Below, piece after piece: positions 43,290-56,700 of a stretch of DNA of 64,000 nucleotides; position 1 is the stretch's first letter; every line of letters begins with the position of its first letter. The stretch lies in NCBI GenBank assembly GCA_911728455.2, contig OU452232.1:2081501-2145500 (forward strand), given 5' to 3'. This DNA comes from Marthasterias glacialis (lineage: Eukaryota; Echinodermata; Asteroidea; Forcipulatida; Asteriidae). Below the pieces are notes generated by a model. The model worked only from the letters and a program-made list of their open reading frames with translations. It searched no databases and had not been told where the DNA came from. Position numbers and translations under genes: made by a program.

Positions 43290-46200
43290 ATGTCAATCAA
43301 CACAGAGGGCGCTGTTGCAGCATCTTTCTCAAGAAGCCAGCAGCATATTCTACCCATGGAGCAACAATTTCTGGAGATGTATTTTACTGCACTCAGCAAT
43401 TTTGCTTATGACAGGGCAAAAGAACTTGTGGTAAGTGAAAAAAAGACAAGCAATTTGTGAATTAAATCAAAAGATAATAATTAATATTTAGGCATTCAGT
43501 ATTTTTCCCCCAGGCTTTTACCTCTGTGGACCCCGGTTCGAATCCTACCTTGGACGTGGATGTGGATCGGTTTTTCATTCCCTACTTGAATGTGTTGGTT
43601 TTTCCCAGTTTAGGTTTTCCTCCCACATCGCAGGTGTATTCAGGCCTTCAAGTTGCAGCACCGATGTTAGGCGTGTTCTGTCGATTTGTGTCATAGCCTG
43701 GTCATCTGCGCAGCCATCGGGCAACCATGTAGACATTTTCTTGCATGGTAGATCAACGGCTGCGCAGTCGCCTGATGGCAGCATGAGCGATAGATTGCCC
43801 AATAGATCGTCCAAAAACAAACAAACTTTTTAACTCAGATTTGCTTCTTACTCAATTCAAACAATAGGCCGATTGCGCGACCAATGTTTACATGTCATCA
43901 CGTGACCTGTAGTGGGTACTACGTCATCTCAGCTCATGGCAAACTACATGCAAATATATGCTGTGACCAACAAAGTCACATCAACAGTTGGCTTTTGGTA
44001 CTAACAACAAAGTTGCTAAGCCCTTTTTATTTAAGTTGTATGTTGTGACATTGATTTTAATCACACTACTGTTTTATAATCTACCAGTATTCCACCACAA
44101 AAGAGGTTTATTTTCTAGTTATGCTTCAGAGTTGGACGACGATGTAGCCACCCGCCTAAATTTTGTTTGTAATGTAGGCCTAAGTCACTATAAAAAGGTA
44201 AAGAACATTGGAAAAGTGAGCATTTACACCCAGCCTTGCGGAATTTAAAATAGACAAAGGAATCACACAGTTTGGAAAGCCTTTCTTTCGACGATTCAGC
44301 TTCAAAACTGTAAAATGTTTGTGTTGAAAAGTGCGTGATCATGGTCCTCTGGGCCAAACTTTCCGTCGTGTAACCAGTACTACCATATCGTGGACACGTT
44401 CCTTATACATTTTGCAAGAGTTGCTGGAAGCGTCCCTACTGGCTTTATTCAACCACTCGAAGGTCTCTGGTACAAACTCTGGAATACTTTCCACAGATTT
44501 CGAGAAAGAAAAGCCTCGATTGAATATACAAAATGCAACAATCATCATGTACCGTACCGCACTTTCCTATGGAGGACGTCGTGTTTGTTTACATTCAATA
44601 CACACTTCAGGTCACGTGAAGTAGGTTGCACAATCGGTCTCTTCTTTTGACAAATCTTTGTATAATTTCATTAAAAATAAAAGGATTGAATTGCATTTAC
44701 AGGACCAAGAGAAGGAAGCCATTCGATCCCAACCGCCGAGTCTCTGGGGTGGCCTGGTCAATGCCTTGTCTGTCCTAGCCTTGGCAGAGAAGACCTACAT
44801 GTACCTTGCTTTCTTTGAGCAGAAATGGTTCGGCAGACGAGATGTAAGTAACTCAGTGTATGTGTTATTAATGTAAACCAGTTACTAATGTGATTTCTTC
44901 CACTACCTGAGTTTGTTGTATAATTATCCCCAATTTGTTTCCTCTTCCCCCTGTTGTTGCTAGCTATTGAATTTTGCCGCCAGTCATTTCTGTGAAGTTT
45001 TTTTTCCCCCCAATTTTTCGTCTTATAGCAATCTGGTAAATGGCTGTTCTCATCAGCTATGAGTGACGTCCGCCGTGTGGAGGTACGAGGCAAGCAAGCA
45101 GGCCAAGCGGCCAGCTCTGAAGATAAACTCTTATCACATCTTTGTGAGCAACTCGGACATTTCATCGAGGCTAGACAAGAAATGATGGAACTGTATCCTT
45201 TCTTTCAGATATCGATAAAAAAAAATTTAAATCCCCACACACAAAATCCAATCTAGCTTTTAGAATTTTGACAGTGTGAAGGACTTATTGAAAACAGTGA
45301 TTATCTCTCGTACAAGACCCAAGGACTATTACTTAGACTTTGATGAAACCACAGAAACTACCACAGGTGCCCTGTGGTTTGCTGTTGTGCCTTTTGTAAT
45401 ACTCTAAATCACTGTGTTTTATTCCAAAACTGCGTATTAGACTCGGTCAATATAATAACAAATTGAAAATAATATCAAGATCTCTTGTACAAGGGATGGG
45501 TTTCACAAAGTTGACCTGGAAAATGCTTCGCAATCAAGACAAGCGAAGTATAATTGACAATGACTTTGCAGATATGATATTCTTCCTATTTAAATCTGAT
45601 TTTCGATTTCTTTTCACGCGTAAGATTGATTTTAAATAGCCTAAAAAAGTCTATAAAACCCTATACCATGTAGGTCAGCCGTAAACATTATCATTTATTT
45701 GCAAGGGTCAATTACGTATATTAAATATTAATCTGATCACTGACATAAAGTTATCAGCTCCTTACTTTATCCTTAATATTCTTGGACTGACTTCTTATTG
45801 TACAATCAACAACATTTGCATAAAATATTGTTTTTTTTCTCTGCTAGTATTGTGTTTAAGCAGCTCTATGAATTGAGACCCGGATTTCTTTGTCTTTTGA
45901 TGGCTGTGTTTTTCCTGAATGCATTGATCTGAATAGATATGAGAAGCTGTGTAACATGGGATTACAGAAAGCTGATATCAATGTATTAGACCAGAGAGCT
46001 GTTGTCGACAGTATCCTAACCAGGTAAGAACAAATCATTGTGGAGTTTGTTTGTCTCTATGTTTGTCTCTGTGTTTGTCTCTATGTTTGTCTCTGTTTGT
46101 CTCTACGTTTGTCTCTTTGTGGAAATGCAGGGGTCGTGGGTTTGAATCCCACCCAAGTATATCTGTCAATGTTTCTTTTTTCTTGGGAAAGTATACAGTG

Positions 46201-49200
46201 CTTATCACACATTGATGTAGGGTAAAACCAAAGCAAATTTTTGTATGTTGTTATTTATTTGTGATAATGACTTAAAATCATGATGATTGATGATGATTCA
46301 ATTTCAGCAGTAGGACATCAGAGAAAGTTCAAACTCAAGTTCCTAATGTCAGGCTCCAGGCCAAGCTTGGGTTCATACCAGGGACCATGAACTTGAAATC
46401 CCAACCTCTTAACCAGAGTATTTGAGATCAAGTTTATCTTTCTTTCTCCAGACATGCCAAGCAGTTCCATCATCCGATCCTCAGCTCAATCCGAGCTAAT
46501 CTATCATTAGAGCTGGATATTCTCCAAGCTCAGCTCAAAGCTCTAGAGCAACTCACAACCTTCAGTTTCCTGCCGTCATTACTCAGTTTACATGAGTCAC
46601 AAGTGAAACTCGATGAGTGGGGTGCAGCTATCAAGCTACGAGAGGTACGTTTCAATTTTGCAAGTGTCAAGGTTTCCTAATTAACAACAAATTACAGGAT
46701 TTTAAAGTTCATGCTATTACCAATCCTCCAGAGAAATATATATGATGTAAAAAACCTCATATCATTTTTGTTGTCAAAAACCTTTTTTTATACCAGTTTT
46801 TGGTTTTATATGTAAAAACTATTAACAGGTAAAGAAGAAACTTCAGACAATGGCACCAGGGAAAGCTACTGGTATCCCGCCATTGATGGTTTGGTATGTT
46901 CGCTTACAAGCCGCACAACTGTCAAAGGTAGGCGACCATTTTGAAAATTGCTGGTAAAATTAATAGTAAAAGGAATTTATTAGGCACTTTTAAATAAACT
47001 ATACCCCATACTGTTATTGCAACCATGCATCATGACAGAGGCATTCCTGAAACCAATTCATCTCAACTCCTTAGGAGTATGCAGCCACGCATTCAAAATG
47101 GCGCATATGTGGCTAAATCAATTGCCATGACAATAGAGGGTATGCACAGCTGTTTTCCTACAGTAAACTTGCGGCCGTTTTGACCTCATTGAGGAAGCTA
47201 TTGTACATGTCTCTATGGAACTCATGACGTCAGACGCATTAGGTCTGTAATAATAATATTAAATTTGTAACAAAAATATCAAGCAATAAACTATGAGGGA
47301 AACTGAGTGGGTAAATTGAAAAAAAAAAAATTAATATTAAAAAAAACGCTTTCCATGTCACAGACATCACAAAGTGCTGTACAATAAAAATTCACAGGTG
47401 TTTAAAAATTCACAGGCGTTTAGAAATACACATGAAAGCAGTCATAAGACAAAGGACAAGTAGTTAAAATAAACAATTAACAATTAGATGGTGAACAAGT
47501 GATTCTTAACAAGGCGGTAGGTTTTCAAAATCTCAAAGGTATGAGCAGAAGTAGGTTTTCAAAATCTCAAAGGTATCAGCAGATCGGATTGCTATCGGCC
47601 GCCTATTCCACAATTGGCATATATTGCGAAAGATCGATTGCCATAGTATTTAGTTTTGCCAAGTGGCTGCTGTAAACACGCCATACCAGGGGTTGCTGAG
47701 CACAGAGTTGGCATAACAGTCTCTACCCTCACAGATACCCATTTACTCCTGAGAGATCAGAAGCAATTATTGACCCAATTCACCTGGACCCAATTTCATG
47801 GCACTGGCTTACCAAAGAATTCTGCACTTACGGCGCCCTGTAAAGTGTGTACTCCTATGGGCCGTGGCAGGGTGTAAGCGCATAATTCTGTGGTAAGCAG
47901 AGCCATGAGATTGGGCCCCGACGTCATCGTCACAGTAATCTTGGTTGCGCCATTTTGGAAGTCAATGTCTGTGTGTGTTATACAGTGTGGTGCGCATTTT
48001 AGGCGTATACCTACTGACTTCCAGAATTGTGAGCGTGGCACAGTCCTCGCGTGTGACGTGCATGCAAGGGGTCAATAGCTCAATGTCTTGCTCAAGAAGA
48101 ATTCGAACCCACACTCTGATGTCTCTTTCATAAGAACTTGAATCTGGTGTATTTTACCATTTGGTCATGAAACATAAATAGTCTTTGGTGGATTTCACAA
48201 AACCAGTCCTAACTTATGACTAGTCCTATAAGTTAGGTCAAGTTGCTCTTCCTAACTGGAGATAAGACTAGTCCTAGCTCTTTGTGAAATCCACACCAGG
48301 TCTCTGTTTATAAATTGAGCATCAGTATCAGTCATGAATTACTGTTCATAGGGAATGTGACAGTGATGATTTTTAATCATTGAATATTTCTATATTATTT
48401 TTTCAGTTTAGTCTATACTTCCATGAGATGTTAAACAAACAAGCACTTCCAGGAGACATGAAAACGCATCTATCAAACCTCTCCATTGAGTACTACTCAA
48501 AGTAAGTTGCCATGGTTATATGCTCTTTTGGGTCTTAAAGTGTTAATATTATAATAGTGGCTTCTTATATAGCGGTCAGGTCCATCACTCAGTGACGCTC
48601 ATGGCACTCCAACATTACTACCCCTGGTCACAGGGCCATTTATTTCATTTCTTAAACCATCTCAGCTCCCTGGGGAGTATACAGCCTGTGCTGCCAAGTA
48701 TCTGTGCAACCAAGCTAAATCAATCACATGAACCATCTCTGCCCTCACGTGTACCCATTTACCCCTGGGTGGAGAGAAGCAATTAGAGTTAAGTGTCTTG
48801 CTCAAGGTCACAAGTGTCATGACCGGGTTTCGAACCCACACCCTGCCGACAAAACTTGAATCCAGTGCACTAGACCGGTCGGACATGCTTATGAAAGCAG
48901 AAATTACATATAATTTGCGAGGGTGAGGGGATTGTAGTCTGTGTGTGCAATTTGTTTTTTAAAAACATTTTAGGCTGAGAGTTAATTTTTAGAAATGGGG
49001 TCAGTGGTTTTAGTGAACATAACACCTGACTCAGACTGGTGCTCCAGAGTTGCGCCGAACCAAATTATTGAATTAAGTATATGAAAAGTTTGACATTTGA
49101 AACAGTTCGGAGCGACTAGACGCGCTAGAAGTTGAAAGATCGACTGTTGCAGTCGGTCGGCGTGACTCTGGAGCATCTTGGGTTCAGACGTCTATCTTGT

Positions 49201-52200
49201 CATGAGCCCAACCTAATGCAAATTTATGTTAATTTAAGTTTGCCTGTCTGTAACCGTTGCTTCTTATCTATATAATTTGGCGCGACTCTGGAGTGCCAGT
49301 CTGAAACAGGTTAAGAATCAATGACATAGCTGTAATGACTTTAATTTTTTGTTTTTTTTTCTTGTCTACAGAATCGTAGCTTTTCAGAAAAAGTCAGATG
49401 CCCTTAACATCTCATTAGTATTCGACACACGGGGGTCAGAGGACACGTACAAAGGTCATGGGTATCACCATCCCAGCACATTCTTTGAACCGCCCAAGGG
49501 GCTGTACTCCTACCCGGCTGTCTTCTCCTTCCCAAATGTAAGTACTGAGTGACCTCTGACACGTAGGTCATAGGTCATTTGTATGGCCAACTTAATCAGT
49601 GGACAATCAAACAGGCTAATGTGTTTGCAGATATATGAGCTTTGACATGTAAATTTAGCCCATATCTTCCTAACTACATGATTTCCCGTAGAACGCACAA
49701 ACACTGGTGGCGCCAAACTACGAAAAAACCTGTAGATGAAGAAGAAGTTATTGTCTTTCTTGATACTCTCATTACTAGTGATATGAGATGGGAAACATCG
49801 CAAAATATATATCACATTAAAGAGAATGATGTGCTCTTTCCAACAGTAATAGAGTTTGTTGGGGTATGTTTATTTGCAAGGCAGTATATAATTAAAGGGG
49901 CTGTGTCGTCATGATGATAGCAGGCCTGTGGCTGTGCATGGAAAGATGAACTCTCACCCAGATACTGTGCACGTGTGCGCACTTGCGGTCAAATCACAAA
50001 GGGTGCCATCTTTGTCACACTGTGATGTGACCGCCGGCACGTACTTAGTAACTGGGTTATTCCATTGACTGCTTATAATCATGACGACCGGCCCCTTTAA
50101 TTTTTATTGTAATGCAGCAATAAGCGCTACATGGTCAGGAACAGTGTTTACGTACTGTGACCAGTTGGACGGATATGGGTTCAAAAAAAATTCAAATGTG
50201 TTAAAAATGATTTGCAACTTCTCAACAGATTTTCCATCATTTGTTTTTTTTTGTTTTTTTCAGATCCACATGTTGCTTATATGATATTTTTGTAAAAAAT
50301 TCTTTATTGTGCTTTTCTGTGAGGTTTTAAAACATGACTAGGCTTATTTTGTTTGTTTTTGCTTTACTGTAATGATCGTTTTAATTTTGTTTGTGGGTTA
50401 TCGCATCCATTTAGTTGTGATATTGAATGAAAAAATAAAACGAGCTGTTGCAAACTGCTTTGGACCAACCACAAGGACCTGTTGTATAAATGCAAACAGT
50501 TGTTAATAGCCTCACATTTCAATCCTAGCAGAGTCTTTCTCAAAGGCTGGTTGTGATATTGTGTGCATAGCATGACGGGGGCTCTGCTGTTGGTCACATT
50601 TTGCTTTTTTGTGTAACTTTTTTTTATTTAGAGATTGCTGGCTGGTCCAGGTTTTTTTTATTTTTCTGTTTATATTTACAATCCATGTTTTACTCTGTTG
50701 ATTTACTTTTAAAAAATTGAATCTATATTTGTTTCTGTATTTTTAAATTCCCATTCCTGTTGTAATTTGTAAATGTCATAATTTTATGTTGACTTTGCTT
50801 TTGAATTGACTTTTTGGAAGCCTCTTTTAGGCTGATTCCGCATTATAATTTTGAGGTCAAGGATCACAGAGTCAAAGGTCAAACTTTTGAATGTTGTTTG
50901 ATGTGATACTTTTCAGGAGCGACCTGTTCACTTATGGCCCAATGTGGTCATGTTGTTAACCAGCCAGGCTGAGAGTGGACCTATTGACAGGAATGTCCAC
51001 TTCTATGACAAGGTATGAAAAGAAGGGGGTTGGGGGAGAGTTTGTATTAAGTAATATCAGGATGTGGGTTTGAATCCCGGTCATGACATTTGTGTCCTTG
51101 AGCAAGACACTTAACTATAATTGCTTCTCTTCACCCAGGGGTAAATGGGTACCTGTGAGGGCAGGGGTGGATTTCACAAAGCGCTAGGACTAGTCTTATC
51201 TCGAGTTAGGACGAGTAACTAGTCCTAACTTATAGGACTAGTCATAAGTTAGGACTAATTTTGTGAAATCCACCCCAGAGATGGTTCATGTGATTGATTT
51301 AGTTTGGTGCACTACATACTTGGCATCACAGGCTGTATACTCCCCAGGAAGCTGAGATGGTTTCAGGAGAAAGCCAGTTATGTTTGTCTCGCAACGGATT
51401 CATTTACCCCTCTCTGTTCTTAGCTGTGCTGTGAAGAGACTCACGTTTACACCTCGCCGTGTCTTGTTTCTGCACATTGGGGCAGGTTTCTATCCCTTCA
51501 AAAAGTAGCCCACACCTCGAGTGGCCTTCAGGCCCTTGTGATAAAAATTAGATATTAGATAATTAAAATTAGATAAAGTAAACTAATTGGCAAAGAAATA
51601 TCAAAATAATTACCATTTTTGAATAACTTGCCAGTGTATCTTGAAGATCACAAATTGATTTCTATCTTCACAGCGGCGTAGCCACGCCTCCCCTCCCCCC
51701 CACAGTTTTCCTTTTTTTTGTCAGTATTATTTTGTAAAGTGCATTGGAGCTTACGTTGATAAATTTGTAAACTTTGTTTTATTGTTTTATTATTATATAC
51801 TGATGCTGCATCATGAAATAACACAAGATAAATGTTTATCATTATAACAAATCAGTTTATTTGAAGACTGAATTTGCATAATATGTATCTTTCTTTAACT
51901 GGGGTAAGCACTGTGAATGTATGTAAGAAAAATGAAACCATATAACCTGGGACTTCGGGTACTGTTCTATTTCTTATAACTAATGCTCCGGTTTGATTTT
52001 GTGTCTGGTATCTAGACTCAACAGATAACATATTACATAAGTCGAGTTGATACGAAAATGAGTCTGGTGATCATCTTTGAGGCTAAGAAGTCGGAGAGAG
52101 ATACAACCATCAACAACTTCCTACAGGGTATGTCAATTTTTTTATTTCACTTTTGGCCAAAAACTTTGCCAATAATCCTGTGCCGTAGGTAACGGACGAT

Positions 52201-53702
52201 GTTTTGCAATTCACGGTGTGTGAATTTGATATTTTCTCACAAAACACACGATGCAATAAAGAGAATCTTTGTTCTCTTGGCCTTGTCAAGTCAGGGTTTC
52301 TTTGTGCCAGTGGTACTCTCAAAGAAAAATGATGCCGGCAATTCCACCAAAAGAATCCTGCCAGGGGGACGGGAATAAATAAAAGAATTCCGGCGGCAAC
52401 TGGTTTAAAGAGGTGGTTTTTTACTTCCTTTTTTTTTCACTTTACTGCATTTACACGAATATGCGATGGAATTCCTACACTACATTCATTGGCGTGATGA
52501 AAGAATTTCTTCATTAATAGACCCTCTTGCATTGGCCAATGTGCACACGTGTGCACGTCAGGTGCAACTCTCAGCCAATGATCAGTCTTCATTCAGCCTC
52601 CCTGAGGGCGCTGTTTGTGCTTGTGACTTCATATACAAGGGGTCATCTGGTTTACTCTGGGGGAGGGTTGTTCCTTCTCCAATAAACTAAGAACACACAG
52701 GAAATTTAAAAATGAACACGTTTGTGATACTAAATCCAATTTACATGAATGTATAATAATTTATACTTTTGAAAACAAGTACATAGAGTGCTAAATTCAT
52801 CTTCAAAGAAAAAGAGGAGAAAAAGTAACAACAACACAATGATCACAATGTCTGCAGTTAACTACGTGGCAAGCAGCGGCGCAAAGCCAGTGCGATACAA
52901 TGTAGACACCCCTAAACACTGCCAAAAAGTTCATCTGTTTTGCAAAAAAAATATTATTCTACCCACAAGGTTTTTTCTTTTCATGAGAAGAACAAATAGC
53001 GTTCTTTAATATCTGAAAGAATGAACAGCATCTGTTCATTCTCACAAATCGATATTTGTAGTTTCAAAATTAAATGTACCCATCTACTGGTTAGTTTGTA
53101 TATGCTGTTTTGTATACATGTACAGTGTGTTTTACAGCGATATACAGTATGTATACAGTCCTGTGCACTAGAGGTCATGCAGTAGTGGTGACGCTGTGTA
53201 CACAGAGTGCGTACGGCTGTGCACACTATTTGTATTTTAGTTTGAAGGAGCTCTGCTCACGTGTGCAGCTTGTTCGTGAATGAGAAGGCACCAACGTTGG
53301 TGGCGTGCTGTACTTTTGACCGCATCCCCGCCCCCACACCCCCACCCCTCGAAGTTGATACTTTTGGTTTTGATTTAAATACAGTATGCCGTCAACATTT
53401 TAACTATCGAGTCATGAAAATTGATATTTTGGCTGTACACACATAAAGAACCTGTTATGTAAAGTGCAGCTCGCCAATTTTCCTAACCCTAACTCTAAAA
53501 CCAGCACAGATAGTAAAGGGCCTCAACACTGTCTCGGCAGAAATAAAATAAACCCCACAAACTCAGATTCCTCGTGTTTGTACTGAAACAAACACACTAG
53601 CTCTGGTATTTTGTTTCTTTCTTTTTTCGTTCGACAGAAATGGGAACTCTTCTACGAGTCAACAAATTATTCGCCAGCTTAAGACAAGGAGCTAAAACAT
53701 AA
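43290..53702 (+). CDS. KICS2: KICSTOR subunit KICS2 (C12orf66) homologue, complete, 11 coding exons
   Basis: Exons: 43290-43430, 44703-44843, 45029-45192, 45937-46023, 46452-46644, 46829-46927, 48407-48501, 49372-49537, 50917-51012, 52016-52127, 53638-53702. GT/AG borders and phases join to 452 residues, close to the human protein. An in-frame TAA lies about 65 bp before the chosen ATG. Recognition rests on RFHHPIL-like QFHHPILSS, FLPSLLSLHESQ, FSLYFHEML, SLVFDTRGSEDTYKGHGYHHP, PKGLYSYPAVFSFP, RPVHLWPNVVML and the C-terminal VIIFEAKKSERD...KLFASLRQGAK. In mammals KICS2 joins KPTN, ITFG2 and SZT2 in KICSTOR, which anchors GATOR1 at lysosomes and restrains mTORC1 when nutrients are scarce. The N-terminal 20 residues are not conserved. 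Poly(A) signals follow at 53718 and 53753. Confidence 0.95.
46040..46112. repeat. (GTTTGTCTCT)n simple repeat beside KICS2 exon 4
   Basis: TTTGTCTCTATG, TTTGTCTCTGTG and TTTGTCTCTACG alternate for about 70 bp, starting 17 bp after the exon 4 donor. It runs into a family B SINE (46115-46250, with GTGGGTTTGAATCCCACCC). Confidence 0.8.
46115..46250 (+). repeat. tRNA-derived SINE, family B fragment
   Basis: GGGTCGTGGGTTTGAATCCC is a tRNA box B, and AAGTATACAGTGCTTATCAC matches the 3' portion of the copies at 21297 and 24365. It lies in KICS2 intron 4. Confidence 0.65.
47786..47920. mobile_element. MITE, CCCAATTTCATGGC type
   Basis: CCCAATTTCATGGCACTGG and GCAGAGCCATGAGATTGGGC are inverted ends, with AATTCTGCACTTACGG and its inverse CGCATAATTCTG inside. 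It is a shorter relative of 30905-31245. Intronic in KICS2. Confidence 0.75.
48190..48298. mobile_element. 110-bp palindromic MITE, GGATTTCACAAA type, copy 1
   Basis: GGTGGATTTCACAAAACC and TTTGTGAAATCCACACC flank repeats of CCTAACTTATGACTAGTCC and its inverse. The same element is at 51165-51287. Non-coding, in KICS2 intron 6. Confidence 0.82.
48585..48890 (-). repeat. tRNA-Ser-like SINE, family C, minus-oriented copy
   Basis: Read on the minus strand: CCGGTCTAGTGCACTGGATTC, GTGTGGGTTCGAAACCCGG, ACTTGTGACCTTGAGCAAGAC, GGGTACACGTGAGGGCAGAG and the terminal part AGGCTGTATACTCCCC. This gives the full-length order of the family and shows where other copies are interrupted. Confidence 0.78.
51050..51540 (+). 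repeat. SINE family C interrupted by the 110-bp MITE
   Basis: The SINE sequence from GGATGTGGGTTTGAATCCCGG to GTACCTGTGAGGGCAG is broken by the GGATTTCACAAA palindrome (51165-51287) and resumes at AGAGATGGTTCATGTGATTG. The minus copy at 48585 reads GAGGGCAGAGATGG through this point, so the insertion site is known to within 2 bp. Confidence 0.8.
52195..52405. repeat. dispersed 230-bp repeat, copy 2
   Basis: GATGTTTTGCAATTCACGG through GAATCTTTGTTCTCTTGG to CCTGCCAGGGGGACGGG matches 435-660 along its length. It begins about 60 bp after KICS2 exon 10. Confidence 0.65.
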
Positions 53703-53717
53703 CAGTCTTGATGTGTA

Positions 53718-53758
53718 AATAAAACGGACTCATTGGTCAATGTTGTCTTGTGAATAAA
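53718..53758 (+). terminator. KICS2 polyadenylation signals
   Basis: AATAAA occurs at 53718-53723 and again at 53753-53758, 16 and 51 bp after the KICS2 stop codon. A very short 3' UTR is therefore predicted; which signal is used is not known. Confidence 0.6.
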
Positions 53759-56700
53759 ACATAAAGTAATAATAATAGTGTACATTTATAATGCGCCATG
53801 TCTGTCATACATGACACTCCTGGCGCCGAATTATCAAATCTGGTGGAGATTGTTACAAATGATTTTATGAGACGAAGCAACCATAATACAACACCTTGAA
53901 CGGGATACAAGGTGAGGTGCATTTTGAAAAAAGTCAACTCGTTGACAGTTACTTTTGCTACTTGTTTGTCAGGTAGCTTAAGATGTGATCAAGTTGCATG
54001 AACATAAATTTTATACCAGAATGTGTCATTGCATGGTTTGTATCTTGTTACATGTTGTAATGCTGGTGATGTAGGTGTATGTGTACTGGGCAAACATGTA
54101 GGCAGTTGTTCATGATTTTTAAAAATGCAGTAAATTGAAGGATTTGTACATTGATGGTGACTTGCATCAGACCATGGATGTTGCATGTATGAGTTGCTTG
54201 GCTGTGTTAACCGTAATCATCAGTTTTCTGTTGTACTAAAATGGAAGAACATCTGACAGGTGGCGTGACTGACTTGGGGTGTGTGAAGTGTGAAGGCGTC
54301 TTGTTTTAGGACACTAGGCACCATAACATTCTATCAGGACGTGTGAGCGCGACACCAGGCTTTCTGCTTGTTCTCACCCATACACAGTGTGGCGTAGCCA
54401 CTGCCCATACACTCTAGCTATGACGAGGTGTAGTTCTAATGAGCAATTCCAATAGATTTTTTTCTACGTAGTGCACCTCATTGGAACTCTGCCTGGGGCA
54501 GTTTTCCTCCATTTTAAAATCTAGATTGTTTTAGCAATTCCTAACTTCAGCTCCCCCAATTTTTTTCATTAGAATAATAACAATAATGAATAATTACAAC
54601 ATTTATGTAGTGCTTTCTACGGGCGTTTCAGAGTGCTCTCGATCGTGTGAGAAGATGTGTTTTTAGCTGAGTCTTGAATGAGTTGATGGAGGGTGAGTCA
54701 CAGATGGACAGAGGGAGTTTGTTCTGAAGACCTGGTGCAGCCCATGCGAACGCTCGTTGACCATAGCGGGTGTTTGTGCATGGGCCAAGGGAAAGTTGAA
54801 GGTGGATATTGGACGTTGATGGAAGGTTGTTGGATGGTGCTGGTGACTTTTGAGGGATGAGACTTTTGAGGTATGTGGGAGCGAGGCCATTTCTTGCTTT
54901 GTATGCGAGAAGGAGAATTTTGAAATGAATCCGTTTGACAACGGGGAGCCAGTGTGAAGAGTGAAGAATTCGGTGTGATGTGTTTGTTGCGTCTCGCTCT
55001 CATAACCGTACGTGCTGCAGTGTTCTGTACACATCGAACTGGGGCAGTGGGGCCCAGTTTGCAAAGAATACAACAAACTATTGTAATAGTCAAGATGGGA
55101 TGTGATGAATGCACGCATGAGACGCTCTGTGGAATTCTTATCCGGGTAGTTTCAAAGTCTCCCAACCTGAAACGTTTTCTTCTTGTAGCCACCTAATAAT
55201 AATAAAAGTAATAATGAACATTTCTAGTGCACCATGTCTGTCATGAATGACACTTCTGGCGCTAAAAAAGAACTCTGCTATACACAAAGACAACCAAAAG
55301 GTGGAAGCTATAATTTCCAAAATAAATAGGTTTTGAGGTTTGTTTTAAAATGAGAGCAAATATCTGCTTTTCTAAGTTGACGTGGGAGGGTGTTCCAAAG
55401 AGATGGCCCGGTATGCGAGAAACAGCGATCACCCCACGAGTGCAAGGAACGTAGAATTTCTTTTTACTAAGACAAGAATGGCTTTAAAGCCTTGTTTGGG
55501 GCAAACTTGCATTAAAACAAATATTAAAAAAAAACACCAGGCCAGGATTCGAACCCCCTTTTCTGGAAACGACTGAGCTTGAATACAAAATAATCTTGAC
55601 AAGCGAGACAAATTTAATATTTAAACATGGACTTTAAAAATGTCCAAAGCCTTTCGTTTATTAAACACTTTTTGTTTTGTCAAAAGTACAATAAAATCAC
55701 AGAGACGTTACATTTACTCTTTCAGACAATACAAAACGGTAAAATCAGTATTTTCCATTAATCTTTTGGCAACTTCGACATCAAACAATTGGACCAAAAC
55801 AAGTCATTAAGAAATAACACATTCGTCAGCTTTAAAAAATGTAATAAATCTGCAAAAAAAAGGGAGGTTCGGACTGTGTTTCCTTACCCTGAATAGTGAT
55901 TTAAAGTGAGGCATCAGTTTCGTTGAATCTATTTAGGAATCTTTTGGAAATAGTGTTTTTGTTTTGTTTCTTTGCAGTTATTCTGTGTATTTTCTTTTTA
56001 TGTTTAACAGCAGCTTTTACAAAATTCTTAAAGCTGGAATTACCTTGGCAATAAATGAATATAAATCAAACCTCTGTACAATAACGGAGAACTTTTAAAA
56101 CTTTAAAAAATGACTTGATTATGTGAAAATCTAACATTTGTCTGTTGTTATTTGGCTGATAGCACTTCAAAAATAAACCCCCAATACAGATCAGAAATAT
56201 TTTCTGTTTTTGTTACAGTTAAGATTTTAAGTCGATTTTGTAAAGAATTTACTTTTAAATTGTAAAATGGAAGTCCAGATTATCCTCGTAAATAACTTTT
56301 ATGAATAAGTGACCATCTTCCAGTAACAATTTTAATTTCTCTGATATTTCACAAACTTTTTTTTATGAATAGTTTTACTCTTACTAAACAATCACGAACA
56401 TAAAACAAGCATTTTAATTACATGTGCAGACATACGCACTGTGCTTTTTCTTCCATACTGGTTCCCTACACCACGATGGAATATAACATAAAATATTGCC
56501 CACATTGTGGGCATCAGCCTATAATGAGACATGAGCCTCACTCTGAGTCTCATAGGTTTTGTGCATAGAAGATCTGAATGGTGACACATTGATACAAAGA
56601 GACCGGCCGTCCTGAAGGTAGAGTCCAAAAATTGGATTGTAAAAGATTGTAAAAATGTAGGGTTGCCCATTTGCCATCAGTGACCGACAGTCCAAATGGC

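Noticed and set aside
49642-49914. 90-codon frame MTCKFSPYLPNYM... between KICS2 exons 8 and 9
   Set aside because: No splice phase fits, no similarity to KICS2 and no family motif; the stretch lies wholly inside the intron.
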